Shown: one piece after another, positions 25,329-34,731 of the stretch
How positions within the stretch are numbered: position 1 is the stretch's first letter
Layout: the number at the start of each line of letters is the position of its first letter
Source: Methylophilales bacterium HTCC2181
GTDB lineage: Bacteria > Pseudomonadota > Gammaproteobacteria > Burkholderiales > Methylophilaceae
NCBI GenBank assembly: GCA_000168995.1
Contig: AAUX01000001.1
Coordinates: 434,001 to 498,000 of the forward strand
Direction of reading: 5' to 3'
Length of the DNA stretch: 64,000 nt
Made by a program: the position numbers and the translations under genes
The notes under the pieces: model-generated
What the model was told of the DNA's origin: nothing
Databases searched by the model: none
Seen by the model: only the letters and a program-made list of their open reading frames with translations

Positions 25329-25709
25329 TCAGGCGGCTTGCATTGCGATAGAGTTTTTGCTGATTGTGACTTTATTATCGGCATCTACATAAACAAGTAA
25401 TGGCTTATATTGATTTAATTCAATTTCGCTATAGCCTGCATACGTTGCAATAATCAACATATCCCCTGGGTTAGCTTTATGCGCTGCCGCACCATTAATA
25501 GAGATAATTCCTGAATCACCTTCTGCGGAAATCGCATAAGTGGTAAAGCGTTCCCCGTTAGTAATATTGTAGATTGATATTTGCTCATACTCTTTGATGT
25601 CAGCGGCTTTTAATAATTCTATATCGATGGCACATGAGCCCTCATACTCAAGCTCAGAATGAGTTACAGTTACGCGATGAAGTTTTGATTTGAGCATTTT
25701 TCTTTGCAT
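25329..25709 (-). CDS. panD: Aspartate 1-decarboxylase
   Basis: Makes beta-alanine for pantothenate; a pyruvoyl enzyme cleaved between Gly24 and Ser25. 126 residues: [22 protein letters not shown] near the N-terminus places the self-cleaving GS at 24-25 as in Escherichia coli, which supports the ATG at 25709; then [20 protein letters not shown]. End of the panB-panC-panD order, upstream of rsfS. Confidence 0.96.
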   Translation of the reverse strand: MQRKMLKSKLHRVTVTHSELEYEGSCAIDIELLKAADIKEYEQISIYNITNGERFTTYAISAEGDSGIISINGAAAHKANPGDMLIIATYAGYSEIELNQYKPLLVYVDADNKVTISKNSIAMQAA

Positions 25710-25760
25710 TGTTTGTATTCTAGTCCAAAAAATTTATCGTCACCATTATAGTCAGTTCAA

Positions 25761-26597
25761 TCAATCTATGCAAAATTCTATATTATCAATTAGGCGAACA
25801 TTATTTAGCCTTGCTGCTACTAGAGCAACCAGAAGCTTATCAGCTCCTGTAGCCTCTTTCAGGTCAAAACGCCTTCTAATAGCCACGTACTCTACCTCCC
25901 AACCACTCTTGTTTAGTAGGCTTTTTATTTTTAAAGCTGCATTTTCATGATCACTATTTAATTTTACCATTTCAACAAGTTCTTGGAGAGCAAAATTTAA
26001 TTCTGTAGCTTGGCTTAGATGTTTTAGTCCTAATAAGCCATTACGTGAACTCAAAGCTAACGACTCACTTGATCTAATTGTGTCCTGGGAAATGATTTTA
26101 ATATTGGGGTATTTAATTTTGGCAAAATCCTTAATCAGAAAAAGCTGTTGATAATCCTTTTTACCAAAAACGCTATACCGAGGCTTTATAAGATCAAAAA
26201 AAATATCAATGATTTGAATAACCCCGTCGAAGTGTCCGGGCCTATATTTACCACATAGATCATCAGCCACTTCTGGTAAATTATATTGAGTACCGGTTTT
26301 GTGAGAAAGTATTTCATCTTCTTTAGGAGAGAAGACAATGAACCGGTCGTCAAAAAAAGGTTCTAGCAACAATATATCTTGACTCAATGTTTTTGGATAA
26401 GCATTAAAATCCTCCTGAGAATTGAATTGCGAAGGATTGATAAAGATGGATACAAGAACATCGCCAGACAAGGATTTAGCTTTTTCAACAAGAGAAAGGT
26501 GTCCATTATGTAGATTGCCCATAGTTGGCACAAATGCAATATTATTATTAGCTTTTATAAGAATTTTTAGTTTTTCGACCGATTGAATAAAGTACAT
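25761..26597 (-). CDS. panC: Pantothenate synthetase
   Basis: Joins pantoate and beta-alanine with ATP. 278 residues from ATG 26597 (a TTG two codons upstream is the alternative). Seen: AFVPTMGNLHNGHLSLVEKA, VSIFINPSQFN, GKYRPGHFDGVIQI, YSVFGKKDYQQLFLIKD, SLALSSRNGLL. All active-site blocks are intact, in contrast with the PanB beside it. Confidence 0.95.
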   Translation of the reverse strand: MYFIQSVEKLKILIKANNNIAFVPTMGNLHNGHLSLVEKAKSLSGDVLVSIFINPSQFNSQEDFNAYPKTLSQDILLLEPFFDDRFIVFSPKEDEILSHKTGTQYNLPEVADDLCGKYRPGHFDGVIQIIDIFFDLIKPRYSVFGKKDYQQLFLIKDFAKIKYPNIKIISQDTIRSSESLALSSRNGLLGLKHLSQATELNFALQELVEMVKLNSDHENAALKIKSLLNKSGWEVEYVAIRRRFDLKEATGADKLLVALVAARLNNVRLIDNIEFCID

Positions 26598-26613
26598 AAG
26601 CAATAATTGAAAG

Positions 26614-27330
26614 CTAAGACTTTTTTAAAAAACTGTTAATCAGCTGTTCTGGAGAATGAGCATGCTGTTGTAGCTTATTTTTTTTGAAAGGATAAGAGCT
26701 GCTGCCTATTCCAAGAAGGTCATGAAGAATTTCAACACTACCATTACAATTATTAGATGAGCGAAAGCTGATTGTTGGTATATGTAAATTTTTTGTGATT
26801 AGATAATCTACTTCTTCCCCCATCATTGATAGGACAATCAAGCTTGCACCGCTTGCTTCAATACACTTCGCTTTACCTAAAAAAACTTTTGGATCATATT
26901 TTTTTTTGGGTTTATCTATTGTTTGAGGAGTGAAGCCTATGTGACCACATACCTTTATGCCATGCTGCGCCAGATGCTCAATGATTGGATAAATTTCTAT
27001 ATCTCCCTCAATTTTGACCATATCAGCTCCAGCTTCAATCAGTTTGGATGCATTTTTCAGCGCTATTCGTTTGGTATTAAAGGTATTGCGAGGCATATCA
27101 GAAATAATTAGAATAGACTTAGTACCACTCTTGACTGCTTTTGTATGATAAAGCATATCATCCAAGATAACTCCCTTAGTCGAGATATCTCCTTTAACAA
27201 AGATGCCCAGCGAGTCTCCAACCAATAGAGCATCACAATGATGTTTTTCAAGCCACCCTGCAAAGCTTGAGTCATAACAAGCAATTATTTTAATCTCTTT
27301 TTTTGATTGTAATTTTTCTATGCGATCCAT
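26614..27330 (-). CDS. panB: PanB-like ketopantoate hydroxymethyltransferase, catalytic Glu missing
   Basis: By position and overall sequence this is PanB, which adds a hydroxymethyl group to ketoisovalerate. 238 residues against about 264 usually. Kept: CYDSSFAGWL, LLVGDSLG with metal ligand Asp39, Asp78 in ISDMP, MVKIEGD with Glu108, CGHIGFTPQ. Changed: the block that reads VLECVP in E. coli, holding catalytic Glu181, is VLSMMG here (Ser168), and the following GIGAG loop has become SFRSSN; the C-terminal part is also short. Either chemistry is lost, another Glu (171 or 172) has taken over, or the protein has a new role. Between dNK and panC, one base after dNK. Confidence 0.8.
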   Translation of the reverse strand: MDRIEKLQSKKEIKIIACYDSSFAGWLEKHHCDALLVGDSLGIFVKGDISTKGVILDDMLYHTKAVKSGTKSILIISDMPRNTFNTKRIALKNASKLIEAGADMVKIEGDIEIYPIIEHLAQHGIKVCGHIGFTPQTIDKPKKKYDPKVFLGKAKCIEASGASLIVLSMMGEEVDYLITKNLHIPTISFRSSNNCNGSVEILHDLLGIGSSSYPFKKNKLQQHAHSPEQLINSFLKKS

Positions 27331-27331
27331 A

Positions 27332-27979
27332 TTATGTGAGCCTGGGATTGAAGTACTCCCTGATACTGGAAATTGATAATATTCTTTCGATTAGCATATT
27401 TAATGAAGATTTATCTTTAAGAATGTCTAAGCTCTCATTATTTACAATCAATACATTCGAATTATGATCGTTATGAAAATAGCTACTATAAGACTCAGCT
27501 ATTCTTTCAAGGTATTCTGTGGAAATTTTTTGTTCATAACCTATATTTCTTTTTTCCACTCTAGCACGTAATAGATCAACGGGTGTTTGAAGATAGATCA
27601 CAAGATCAGGGGTGGGCGCCTTAATTTCAAGGTGTCTGTAAATTTGATCATAGAGTTTAAATTCTTCATTATCAAGATTAAGTCGTGCAAAAATAGGATC
27701 CTTTTGCAAGAAAAAATCTGCAACCACACCATTTCTAAAGAAGTCATTTTGTTTAAGCTCGCTTATTTGATTAGCTCTTTGAAACAAAAAAAATAGTTGC
27801 GTAGGCAAGGCATAATGCTTCATATCCTCATAAAATTTAGGAAGAAATGGATTTCTCTCTGCTTTTTCCGAAAACATATTTGCATTAAATTGATTTGCTA
27901 GCAGTCTAGCTAGGGTCGACTTGCCTGAGCCTATTGGACCCTCGACAACAATGTATGGATATTTGTTAAAAATATTCAT
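27332..27979 (-). CDS. Deoxynucleoside kinase (deoxyadenosine/deoxyguanosine type)
   Basis: Salvages deoxynucleosides by 5' phosphorylation. 215 residues: P-loop VVEGPIGSGKSTLARLLA at about 11-28, NPFLPKFYEDMKHYALPTQLFFLFQR, DLVIYLQTPVDLLRARVEKR, EYLERIAESYSSYF. Matches the dNK family; the exact base preference cannot be read. Overlaps folK by one base. This location between folK and panB is common in Betaproteobacteria. Confidence 0.9.
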   Translation of the reverse strand: MNIFNKYPYIVVEGPIGSGKSTLARLLANQFNANMFSEKAERNPFLPKFYEDMKHYALPTQLFFLFQRANQISELKQNDFFRNGVVADFFLQKDPIFARLNLDNEEFKLYDQIYRHLEIKAPTPDLVIYLQTPVDLLRARVEKRNIGYEQKISTEYLERIAESYSSYFHNDHNSNVLIVNNESLDILKDKSSLNMLIERILSISSIREYFNPRLT

Positions 27980-28458
27980 TATAATAATTTTTCCACAGTT
28001 TCTTTTGGAGCCTTACTTATCAGATCCTCGACTGAGCCATGATGTCCAATTTGAATTTTTGGAGCAATTTCATGCAGTGGAAGTAAGACAAAAAGTCTTT
28101 GATGCATTCTTGGGTGAGGTATCATTAAGTTATCATTTTCTATTGTAGTTTTATTAAATAATAATATATCTAAATCTAGCGTCCTAGGACCATTTTTCTT
28201 TTTTCTAACCCGGCCAAATATAGTTTCTACCTCCAATAAATACGTAAGTAATTTATATGGATTACCGTTAAAAGAAACTTCAATTACTGCATTTATAAAA
28301 TTAGGTTGGTTTAAGATACCGACCGGAGCCGTTTCATATAAGCTTGATTGGCTTATTAGGTTAATGCCATCAATGCTATTAATTTTTTTTATAGCATCGA
28401 CAACCTGTTTCTTTGGGTCTATTAAATTACTTCCTATCCCAATAAAAATTTTCTTCAT
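27979..28458 (-). CDS. folK: 6-hydroxymethyl-dihydropterin pyrophosphokinase
   Basis: Folate pathway kinase preceding FolP. 159 residues: FIGIGSNLIDPKKQV, SSLYETAPVGILNQPNFINAV, FGRVRKKKNGPRTLDLDILLF, IPHPRMHQRLFVLLPL. Overlaps pcnB by four bases (ATGA). Confidence 0.96.
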   Translation of the reverse strand: MKKIFIGIGSNLIDPKKQVVDAIKKINSIDGINLISQSSLYETAPVGILNQPNFINAVIEVSFNGNPYKLLTYLLEVETIFGRVRKKKNGPRTLDLDILLFNKTTIENDNLMIPHPRMHQRLFVLLPLHEIAPKIQIGHHGSVEDLISKAPKETVEKLL

Positions 28459-29690
28459 TTTAGTTTAATATTTTTGACTAAAATACTTTTAGTGTGTTCA
28501 TCTGCCACTATAAAATTTGTCCACCATTTACCAAGCCCAAACTCAATCTCTTCATGATGATCTCTTAATAACATGAAGTCATAAGCAGCTCTGAAGCGAG
28601 GATGGCCTAATAAACGATAAATACGTTTAGGATGCAATTTGCTAAATCTTGGCTGCAACCTCCAGATTTCACTCATAGTGACACCAACCCTTTTCTGAAT
28701 AGGAAATACTTTTGATTGCTTTGCTAGAACTAAATCAATAGCATCATGAAGTGCAACTGTAGTGTTGATTGATGTTTTATTTCTTTCTTCCCACAACTTC
28801 TTCACATCGCTCCATAAGAAAACTGCTAAAAGAAAGCCTGGGTTAACTGACTTATTCGCTCGGACTCTATCATCAGTATCACTAAGCCCTTTTAATAAAA
28901 AAGATTGAGCCTTTGGATTTTTTGACTCAAAGGAGGGGAAATAATATTTTGAAAGATTGAATCTTTTAAACAGATCAAAACTTTGCAATGCATGGCCAGT
29001 GAGAAATAGCTTCATAATTTCGTCAAATAACCTCGAGTAGGGTATTGATTGCAGCTGGCTTTTTTTTGATTCTATAGCTTCAAGAATATTTTTATCTATT
29101 GTTAAGTTAAGCTTTGCTGAAAATCTTATTGCCCTAAGTATCCTCACGGAGTCCTCATCAAATCTTTTTTTTGGATCACCAATCATGGCTAATTTTTTTG
29201 CTCTTATATCTTTTACACCACCATAAAGATCAATTAACACTTTTGTTAAAGGGTTGTAGTAGATAGAGTTACAAGTAAAATCCCTTCTTTCGGCATCTTC
29301 TTTTAGAGTGCCGTATTCATTATCCTTCGTTACACCATTTCGCATAACTTCTTTGTTATGGGGTTTTGCACGAAATGTGGAAACTTCGATAATGCCTCTG
29401 CCATCCATAACATGAACCAACTTAAATCTTCTGCCAATTATTCGGGATCTTCGAAATAAAAGCTTTATTTGCTCTGGGGTTGCATCTGTTGCGATATCAA
29501 AATCTTTGGGATTTTTATTCATCAAAATATCTCGAATTGCTCCTCCTACGATGTATGCCTCATAATTATTTTTTTTCAGAACTTTTATGATTTCAATAGC
29601 ATGCTTTGAGATTTTTGTCTCATCAATTTTCTGCGGATAAAAAAGCGATTTGACACTCTGCTTGACTGCATCAATAAATTTACTTTTCAT
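28455..29690 (-). CDS. pcnB: Poly(A) polymerase I
   Basis: Adds 3' poly(A) tails that speed RNA decay. 411 residues: nucleotidyltransferase head with YIVGGAIRDILM, PKDFDIATDATPEQIKLLF, RRFKLVHVMDGRGIIEVSTFR, ERRDFTCNSIYYNP, RFDEDSVRILRAIRFSAKL. The C-terminal part is typical of PcnB rather than of CCA-adding enzyme, which agrees with CCA ends being encoded in all seven tRNA genes here. Confidence 0.94.
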   Translation of the reverse strand: MKSKFIDAVKQSVKSLFYPQKIDETKISKHAIEIIKVLKKNNYEAYIVGGAIRDILMNKNPKDFDIATDATPEQIKLLFRRSRIIGRRFKLVHVMDGRGIIEVSTFRAKPHNKEVMRNGVTKDNEYGTLKEDAERRDFTCNSIYYNPLTKVLIDLYGGVKDIRAKKLAMIGDPKKRFDEDSVRILRAIRFSAKLNLTIDKNILEAIESKKSQLQSIPYSRLFDEIMKLFLTGHALQSFDLFKRFNLSKYYFPSFESKNPKAQSFLLKGLSDTDDRVRANKSVNPGFLLAVFLWSDVKKLWEERNKTSINTTVALHDAIDLVLAKQSKVFPIQKRVGVTMSEIWRLQPRFSKLHPKRIYRLLGHPRFRAAYDFMLLRDHHEEIEFGLGKWWTNFIVADEHTKSILVKNIKLK

Positions 29691-29698
29691 GAAGGGGA

Positions 29699-30244
29699 TT
29701 AAATATTTTTTTGCCAGTAGATATCATTAATTTTTTTAGAATGATTGATATACCTAGCAAATACAAAAAGAAAGTCAGATAGGCGATTAATGTATTGCAA
29801 TGAAATTTCATTAATTTTATCTGTTTCCTTGAGTTTAAATAATGTCCGCTCAACCCTTCTGCATACTGTTCGTGCATGATGGCATACTGCCGCGGCTTTT
29901 GACCCTCCCGGAAGAATAAATTCTTTTAGTGGTGAGAGTGAAGCATTCATACTGTCAATGTGGTTTTCTAGGAACGTTACTTTTTCGGAAATAATTTTAA
30001 AGTGATTTGGTATTGATAGCTCGCCTCCAATATCAAATAGATGATGCTGGATTTTTATAATTGTGTCCTTGAGTCTGTTATCTATATCTTCAGTAACAAT
30101 AATGCCTAAAATAGAATTTAATTCATCAATGCTCCCCAATCCATCAATGCGAACATTAAATTTCTCAACTCTTGATCCATCACCAAGGCCAGTTTTTCCC
30201 GCATCTCCTGTCTTAGTATAAATATGTGTTAATCTATTTGCCAT
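29699..30244 (-). CDS. ATP:cob(I)alamin adenosyltransferase, PduO type
   Basis: Makes adenosylcobalamin from reduced cobalamin and ATP. 181 residues, one PduO domain: THIYTKTGDAGKTGLGDGSRV, DELNSILGIIV, FILPGGSKAAAVCHHARTVCRRVER, LNRLSDFLFVFARY-like ending. Nine bases upstream of pcnB. No other cobalamin gene is near, so the cell may take up and activate outside corrinoid (inference). Confidence 0.93.
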   Translation of the reverse strand: MANRLTHIYTKTGDAGKTGLGDGSRVEKFNVRIDGLGSIDELNSILGIIVTEDIDNRLKDTIIKIQHHLFDIGGELSIPNHFKIISEKVTFLENHIDSMNASLSPLKEFILPGGSKAAAVCHHARTVCRRVERTLFKLKETDKINEISLQYINRLSDFLFVFARYINHSKKINDIYWQKNI

Positions 30245-30308
30245 AATTTTCCTTTAAGATATTGTACATTAAAGCTTTTGGTAACCTATTTATAAAATCT
30301 ATATAAGT

Positions 30309-31112
30309 ATGAAAAATATTCCTTCTATTGGTGTTTTTGATTCAGGCGTTGGTGGCATCTCTGTCCTAGAGAAGTTGCAACAAGTAATGCCAAGTGAAAG
30401 GTTTATATATGTAGCCGATTCTAAATTTGCGCCTTATGGTCAAATGACATCTCAAGAAATTCAAAAGCGTGCCTTTATCATCATTGATTTTCTAATTCAG
30501 CACCACAGTATTAAGTTAATAGTTGTTGCTTGTAATACGGCAACAGCAGCATGTATCCATGAGTTAAGGCGGAACTACAACCTCCCCATCATTGGCATGG
30601 AACCTGCAGTTAAGCCTGCAATATTTGCTAGCACAAAGAAAAAAATTGGTATCCTTGCTACCGAGGGTACGCTTAAAAGTACGAAGTTTATTGCTTTGTT
30701 AGAAAATTACGAAGGAGAAGCCCTTTTTTACGTGCAGCCTTGTATAGGCTTGGTTGAGCTTATTGAGAGAGGAGAGATAAGTATTGATTCTACAAAAAGG
30801 CTAATACATTCATACTTATTACCTTTAAAAAAGAACGGGGTAGATGTTATTGTTTTAGGCTGTACTCACTACGTTTTTATAAAAGAAATTATAGAAGATT
30901 ACTTTTCTGGCACGGTAACAGTCATTGATACTGGTTTGGCGGTGGCCCTTCATGCTGAGCGAACCTTAAAGGAGGGAAGCGTGAGCAGTAGTAGCGAGTT
31001 ACCGGAAAGTTCTTTGATTTACTCAAGCTCCACGGGTATTAAAAGATCAATTGCTTTACTAGCCCCCAATATAAAAAACAAATTGTTATTCAGCAATACT
31101 TTTATTGATTAA
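30309..31112 (+). CDS. murI: Glutamate racemase
   Basis: Supplies D-glutamate for peptidoglycan. 267 residues: IGVFDSGVGGISVLEKL, YVADSKFAPYGQM, VVACNTATAACI with the first catalytic Cys, VIVLGCTHYVFI with the second. Alone on the plus strand, divergent from the adenosyltransferase gene and converging with ilvE. Confidence 0.95.
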   Translation: MKNIPSIGVFDSGVGGISVLEKLQQVMPSERFIYVADSKFAPYGQMTSQEIQKRAFIIIDFLIQHHSIKLIVVACNTATAACIHELRRNYNLPIIGMEPAVKPAIFASTKKKIGILATEGTLKSTKFIALLENYEGEALFYVQPCIGLVELIERGEISIDSTKRLIHSYLLPLKKNGVDVIVLGCTHYVFIKEIIEDYFSGTVTVIDTGLAVALHAERTLKEGSVSSSSELPESSLIYSSSTGIKRSIALLAPNIKNKLLFSNTFID

Positions 31113-31179
31113 TAGTTTTCCAAAACAGCTTGCTTTAATGGTAAAGAAATTTTTTGCATAAGATTAATTTATGGAGCTT

Positions 31180-32115
31180 TTAATCAACATAACTTAACCA
31201 ATTTTTGTATTTTTCGTTTCTTCCATAAACAATATCAAAGTAGATTCCTTGGATTTTACCGGTAAGCTCACCTTTAGCGCCAGACCCTATATCTCTTCGA
31301 TCTAATTGTTTTATAGGAGTTACCTCTGCAGCAGTGCCAGTAAAGAAAGCTTCATCCGCTGTATAAACTTCATCCCGAGTAATGCTTTTTTCAATCACCT
31401 CAATACCTAAATCTTTAGCAATAGTTATGACTGTATCTCTTGTAATTCCCTCTAGAGCACTCGCAAGTGTTGGAGTATATAACTTACCTTTTTTAACTAT
31501 AAAAACATTCTCTCCTGAACCCTCACAAACAAAGCCTTGAGTATCCAACATAAGAGCCTCATGATAGCCGTCGCTTGTTGCTTCTTGATGAGCAAGAATC
31601 GAGTTCATATAGTTACCATTTGCCTTAGCTTTACACATGGTTACGTTTACATGATGTCTTGAGTATGACGAAGTTTTTACATTTATTCCTTTATCAATTG
31701 CCTCTTGACCCATATAAGCACCCCAGCTCCATGCAGCAACGATAACATGCGTTGAAAGTGTTGTAGCTGATATACCCATGGCTTCTGAGCCATAGAAAGC
31801 CATAGGCCTAATATAACCCGACTTAAGATTATTTTCCCTTATCGATTTTTTATGAGCATCATTGATTGTCTTTTTAGAAAAGGGCATTTTCATGCCAACG
31901 ATGTGAGCTGAGTTAAAAAGTCTTTCTGTATGGTCGTCTAATCGAAAAATAGCCGTACCATTTTTAGTCTCGTATGCTCTAACTCCTTCAAAGACTCCAA
32001 GGCCATAATGAAGCGTATGGGTCAAAACATGAGTCTTTGCTTCTCGCCATGGCACAAGTTTGTCGTCATACCATATAAATCCATCTCTATCTTCCATCGA
32101 GCTAGGTATAGCCAT
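31180..32115 (-). CDS. ilvE: Branched-chain amino acid aminotransferase
   Basis: PLP enzyme for the last step of valine, leucine and isoleucine synthesis. 311 residues: DGFIWYDDKLVPWREAKTHV, LHYGLGVFEGVRAY, SGYIRPMAFYG, VTMCKAKANGNYMNSILA, MLDTQGFVCEGSGENVF, DEAFFTGTAAEVTPI. Single gene, divergent from the SCO1 gene. Confidence 0.96.
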   Translation of the reverse strand: MAIPSSMEDRDGFIWYDDKLVPWREAKTHVLTHTLHYGLGVFEGVRAYETKNGTAIFRLDDHTERLFNSAHIVGMKMPFSKKTINDAHKKSIRENNLKSGYIRPMAFYGSEAMGISATTLSTHVIVAAWSWGAYMGQEAIDKGINVKTSSYSRHHVNVTMCKAKANGNYMNSILAHQEATSDGYHEALMLDTQGFVCEGSGENVFIVKKGKLYTPTLASALEGITRDTVITIAKDLGIEVIEKSITRDEVYTADEAFFTGTAAEVTPIKQLDRRDIGSGAKGELTGKIQGIYFDIVYGRNEKYKNWLSYVD

Positions 32116-32152
32116 TAGTAATCCTTTTAAATTGAACGCTTATACGTTTTTA

Positions 32153-32180
32153 TTGACATAAGATAGCATGATAAAATGAT
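32153..32180 (+). promoter_or_regulatory. Probable promoter of the SCO1 gene
   Basis: TTGACA at 32153-32158, 16-base spacer, AATGAT at 32175-32180 (4 of 6). A short leader with agagga before ATG 32202 would follow. Confidence 0.45.
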
Positions 32181-32201
32181 TTACTCTTTAGAGGAACATC
32201 T

Positions 32202-32777
32202 ATGTTTAAAAATATTTTTTTTATTATCTTTTCATTGTTATCGTTATCCTGCAGTAAAAATGCTGAATTTCAGTTTAATGGTTCAGATATTTCTCAAGCT
32301 AACCTCAACCCCAGCTTTGAACTTTTATCGCATACTGGAGAAATAAGGAAAAATACCGATTTTAGAGGATCGGTTGTTGCAATTTTTTTTGGGTTTACTC
32401 ATTGCCCGGATATCTGCCCTACAACAATGCAGGAATTAAAGTACATTAGGGAAAGCCTTGGCAAGCAGGGTGATGACCTACAAGTCCTTTTTATTACTTT
32501 GGATCCTGAAAGAGATGGACAAAGTTTACTAAGTAGCTATGTTCCATCCTTTGATAAGAGCTTTATTGGGCTGACTGGATCACAAGAAGATATTGATAGC
32601 GTTGCTAGTCAATATAAGATATTTCATATGAAGGTTGGCGATGGAGATTCATACACTATTGATCATTCTTCTGGCATCTATTTGATAGACAAAGTTGGAA
32701 AAATACGGGTAAGACACCCTTACGGATCTGAGGTTGAAAATATCATTAAAGACATACAATATTTAACCTCAATCTAG
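32202..32777 (+). CDS. SCO1/SenC copper chaperone (lipoprotein)
   Basis: Periplasmic thioredoxin-fold protein that delivers copper to the CuA site of cytochrome oxidase. 191 residues: lipoprotein signal ending LSLSCSKN, then THCPDICPTTM with the copper cysteines CPDIC and the copper histidine in TIDHSSGIYLI. Single gene; its last nine bases overlap the end of the converging ygjP-type gene. The oxidase genes are outside the window. Confidence 0.92.
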   Translation: MFKNIFFIIFSLLSLSCSKNAEFQFNGSDISQANLNPSFELLSHTGEIRKNTDFRGSVVAIFFGFTHCPDICPTTMQELKYIRESLGKQGDDLQVLFITLDPERDGQSLLSSYVPSFDKSFIGLTGSQEDIDSVASQYKIFHMKVGDGDSYTIDHSSGIYLIDKVGKIRVRHPYGSEVENIIKDIQYLTSI

Positions 32778-33488
32778 TCTGTAGAGATTGAGGCCTTGAA
32801 CTTTTAGATAAGACTCAGCATCTTTATAATTAGGAAATATAGTAGAAACTTGGTCCCAGAATTGCTGTGAATGGTTCATGAACAATGTGTGAGAAAGCTC
32901 GTGACAAATTACATAATCAATTACATCTAAAGGGGCTTGAATTAGTCTCCAGTTTAATCTTATATCAGCTTTGCTATTGCATGTTCCCCATCTTGTCTTA
33001 GCATTTGATATATGAATGTTTCTAACGGAGAATCCATTTTTCCTACAATAAAATTGCACTCGATCTGAGAAAAATTCTAACGCATGTTGTTTTAACCACT
33101 TTTTAAAATATTGTGTAATCTGTATGTCATTGTCTTTATCTTTTTGCGTAATCATACAAATATTGCTCGAAATATTAATTGCCCTTTTTAACCCAATTTT
33201 AGTTTTAATAATAATATCCGTACCTATTAACATAAAAACCTCATTATCGCCAACCTTGAATGAGGTCGGGGCAGGTTGTATCGAGTTGATTTTAGATAGC
33301 AACCACTTTGTTTTATTCACCAACAATGTATTTATTTTATTTTTACTCATTAGAAAAGGAGCATGAACCACAAGGCCATCGAAAGTAATTTTTAAGCCGA
33401 GCGATCGTCTTTGTCGCCTTTTAAGGTGATAGTGAATCATTTGCCCATTACTTAATACCACCGATTCGTTCGAGCTAAAATTAAACAT
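32769..33488 (-). CDS. YgjP-type metallopeptidase (DUF45, M48-like)
   Basis: 239 residues of the UTP-pyrophosphatase/YgjP family with zinc motif ICHELSHTLFMNHSQQFW (HExxH plus a later His) and TRWGTCNSKADIRLNWRLI. Function poorly known; assigned to protein turnover or nucleotide metabolism in different reports. Overlaps plsC by eight bases; last gene of the glyQ-glyS-gmhB-plsC run. Confidence 0.88.
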   Translation of the reverse strand: MFNFSSNESVVLSNGQMIHYHLKRRQRRSLGLKITFDGLVVHAPFLMSKNKINTLLVNKTKWLLSKINSIQPAPTSFKVGDNEVFMLIGTDIIIKTKIGLKRAINISSNICMITQKDKDNDIQITQYFKKWLKQHALEFFSDRVQFYCRKNGFSVRNIHISNAKTRWGTCNSKADIRLNWRLIQAPLDVIDYVICHELSHTLFMNHSQQFWDQVSTIFPNYKDAESYLKVQGLNLYRLD

Positions 33489-34191
33489 TTATTTTAAGCA
33501 TAGTTTCTTCAATCCAATTTTTAGCCAAGCCGTTTAACTGATCCGATTTTAAATCTTTAGATTTTATTGATTTCCCAATAATAACTTTAATTTCGCCTGG
33601 TTTTTTTATAAAAGAATTTTTGGGCCAATAGAACCCCGCATTATGAGCTACAGGAATAACATCTAATCTTGACTGAGTAGCAAGCCAAGCTCCTCCTATA
33701 TGATATTTTCCGCTTTCTAATGGTTTCGATCTTGTTCCTTCGGGGAATATTACAACAAAAAAACCTTTTTTTATTCGATCTATTCCTTGCGTAAGTATTT
33801 GGTCCAACGACTTTCTTCCCGCACCTCTATCAATTGCTATTGGTGAGGTCATTGCTAAGCCCCAACCAAAAAAAGGAAGCCATAACAACTCTCTTTTAAG
33901 GACCCATACTTGCGGGGGGAATATTTTTTGAAGAGCTAAGGTCTCCCATGCTGATTGATGTTTAGAAAAAATAATACAAGGAGAGGAAGGAATATTTTCG
34001 ATACCTGAAACTGTGAAAGTTAAATTACATGTCACTTGCAACCACTTCAGCATAAATTTAGCCCATAGTGAAATAAATTTATTTCTATTGATTGGGCTCA
34101 AACAAAAGGTGCATAAAGCAACAAAAGTGAAAGGTATTGTAAACAACCACATTCCTACATAGAAAATTAAGGATCGAATAACTATGATCAT
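33481..34191 (-). CDS. plsC: 1-acyl-sn-glycerol-3-phosphate acyltransferase
   Basis: Adds the second acyl chain to make phosphatidic acid. 236 residues: N-terminal membrane helix, acceptor motif KHQSAWETL (HX4E in place of HX4D, which I recall from betaproteobacterial members), FVVIFPEGTRSKPLESGKY, VIPVAHNAG. One base after gmhB. Confidence 0.92.
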   Translation of the reverse strand: MIIVIRSLIFYVGMWLFTIPFTFVALCTFCLSPINRNKFISLWAKFMLKWLQVTCNLTFTVSGIENIPSSPCIIFSKHQSAWETLALQKIFPPQVWVLKRELLWLPFFGWGLAMTSPIAIDRGAGRKSLDQILTQGIDRIKKGFFVVIFPEGTRSKPLESGKYHIGGAWLATQSRLDVIPVAHNAGFYWPKNSFIKKPGEIKVIIGKSIKSKDLKSDQLNGLAKNWIEETMLKINV

Positions 34192-34731
34192 TTATATACC
34201 TTCAATGATTTTACTAGCAGCCTCAAACAGGTCATCAAAAACTAACGATTGTTTAGGATACTTACCTTCCAGAAAAGTATTTTCACCATTACCAGTTTTA
34301 ACTAAAATGGGCTGCATTCCAACTTTCTCAAAAGCCTCTAAATCTCTTAACGAATCACCAACTCCGCAAATATCTTCAAATGAAACAGAAAATCTGTCTT
34401 TTATTTCAACTAGCATTCCTATTTCTGGTTTACGGCAATCGCAGTGATCCTCTTCAGTGTGAGTACAAAAAAATATCGCGTCTATAGACCCCCCAAGCTC
34501 TGCAAGCATTTTAATCATTTTGGCATGAATATTATTTAGCTCTTCAATGCCATACAACCCCCTTCCAACACCGGATTGATTGGTTGCTATAACTACAGAA
34601 TATCCATTTTGATTTAAAAGAGAAATCGCCTCTAGACTATTGGGTATAGGTATCCATTCATTTGGATTTTTTATATAATTGGCACTGTCTTGATTGATAA
34701 CGCCATCACGATCTAATATAACAAGCTTCAT
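34192..34731 (-). CDS. gmhB: D,D-heptose 1,7-bisphosphate phosphatase
   Basis: HAD-family enzyme of ADP-heptose synthesis for the LPS inner core. 179 residues: LVILDRDGVINQDSANYI, VIATNQSGVGRGLY, FFCTHTEEDHCDCRKPEIGML with the zinc-binding Cys/His cluster, CGVGDSLRDLEAF. Overlaps glyS by one base. Confidence 0.94.
   Translation of the reverse strand: MKLVILDRDGVINQDSANYIKNPNEWIPIPNSLEAISLLNQNGYSVVIATNQSGVGRGLYGIEELNNIHAKMIKMLAELGGSIDAIFFCTHTEEDHCDCRKPEIGMLVEIKDRFSVSFEDICGVGDSLRDLEAFEKVGMQPILVKTGNGENTFLEGKYPKQSLVFDDLFEAASKIIEGI

Noticed and set aside
33481-34191. HX4E instead of HX4D in PlsC as a defect
   Set aside because: I recall the same KHQSAWET motif in betaproteobacterial PlsC proteins, so it is a family variant.
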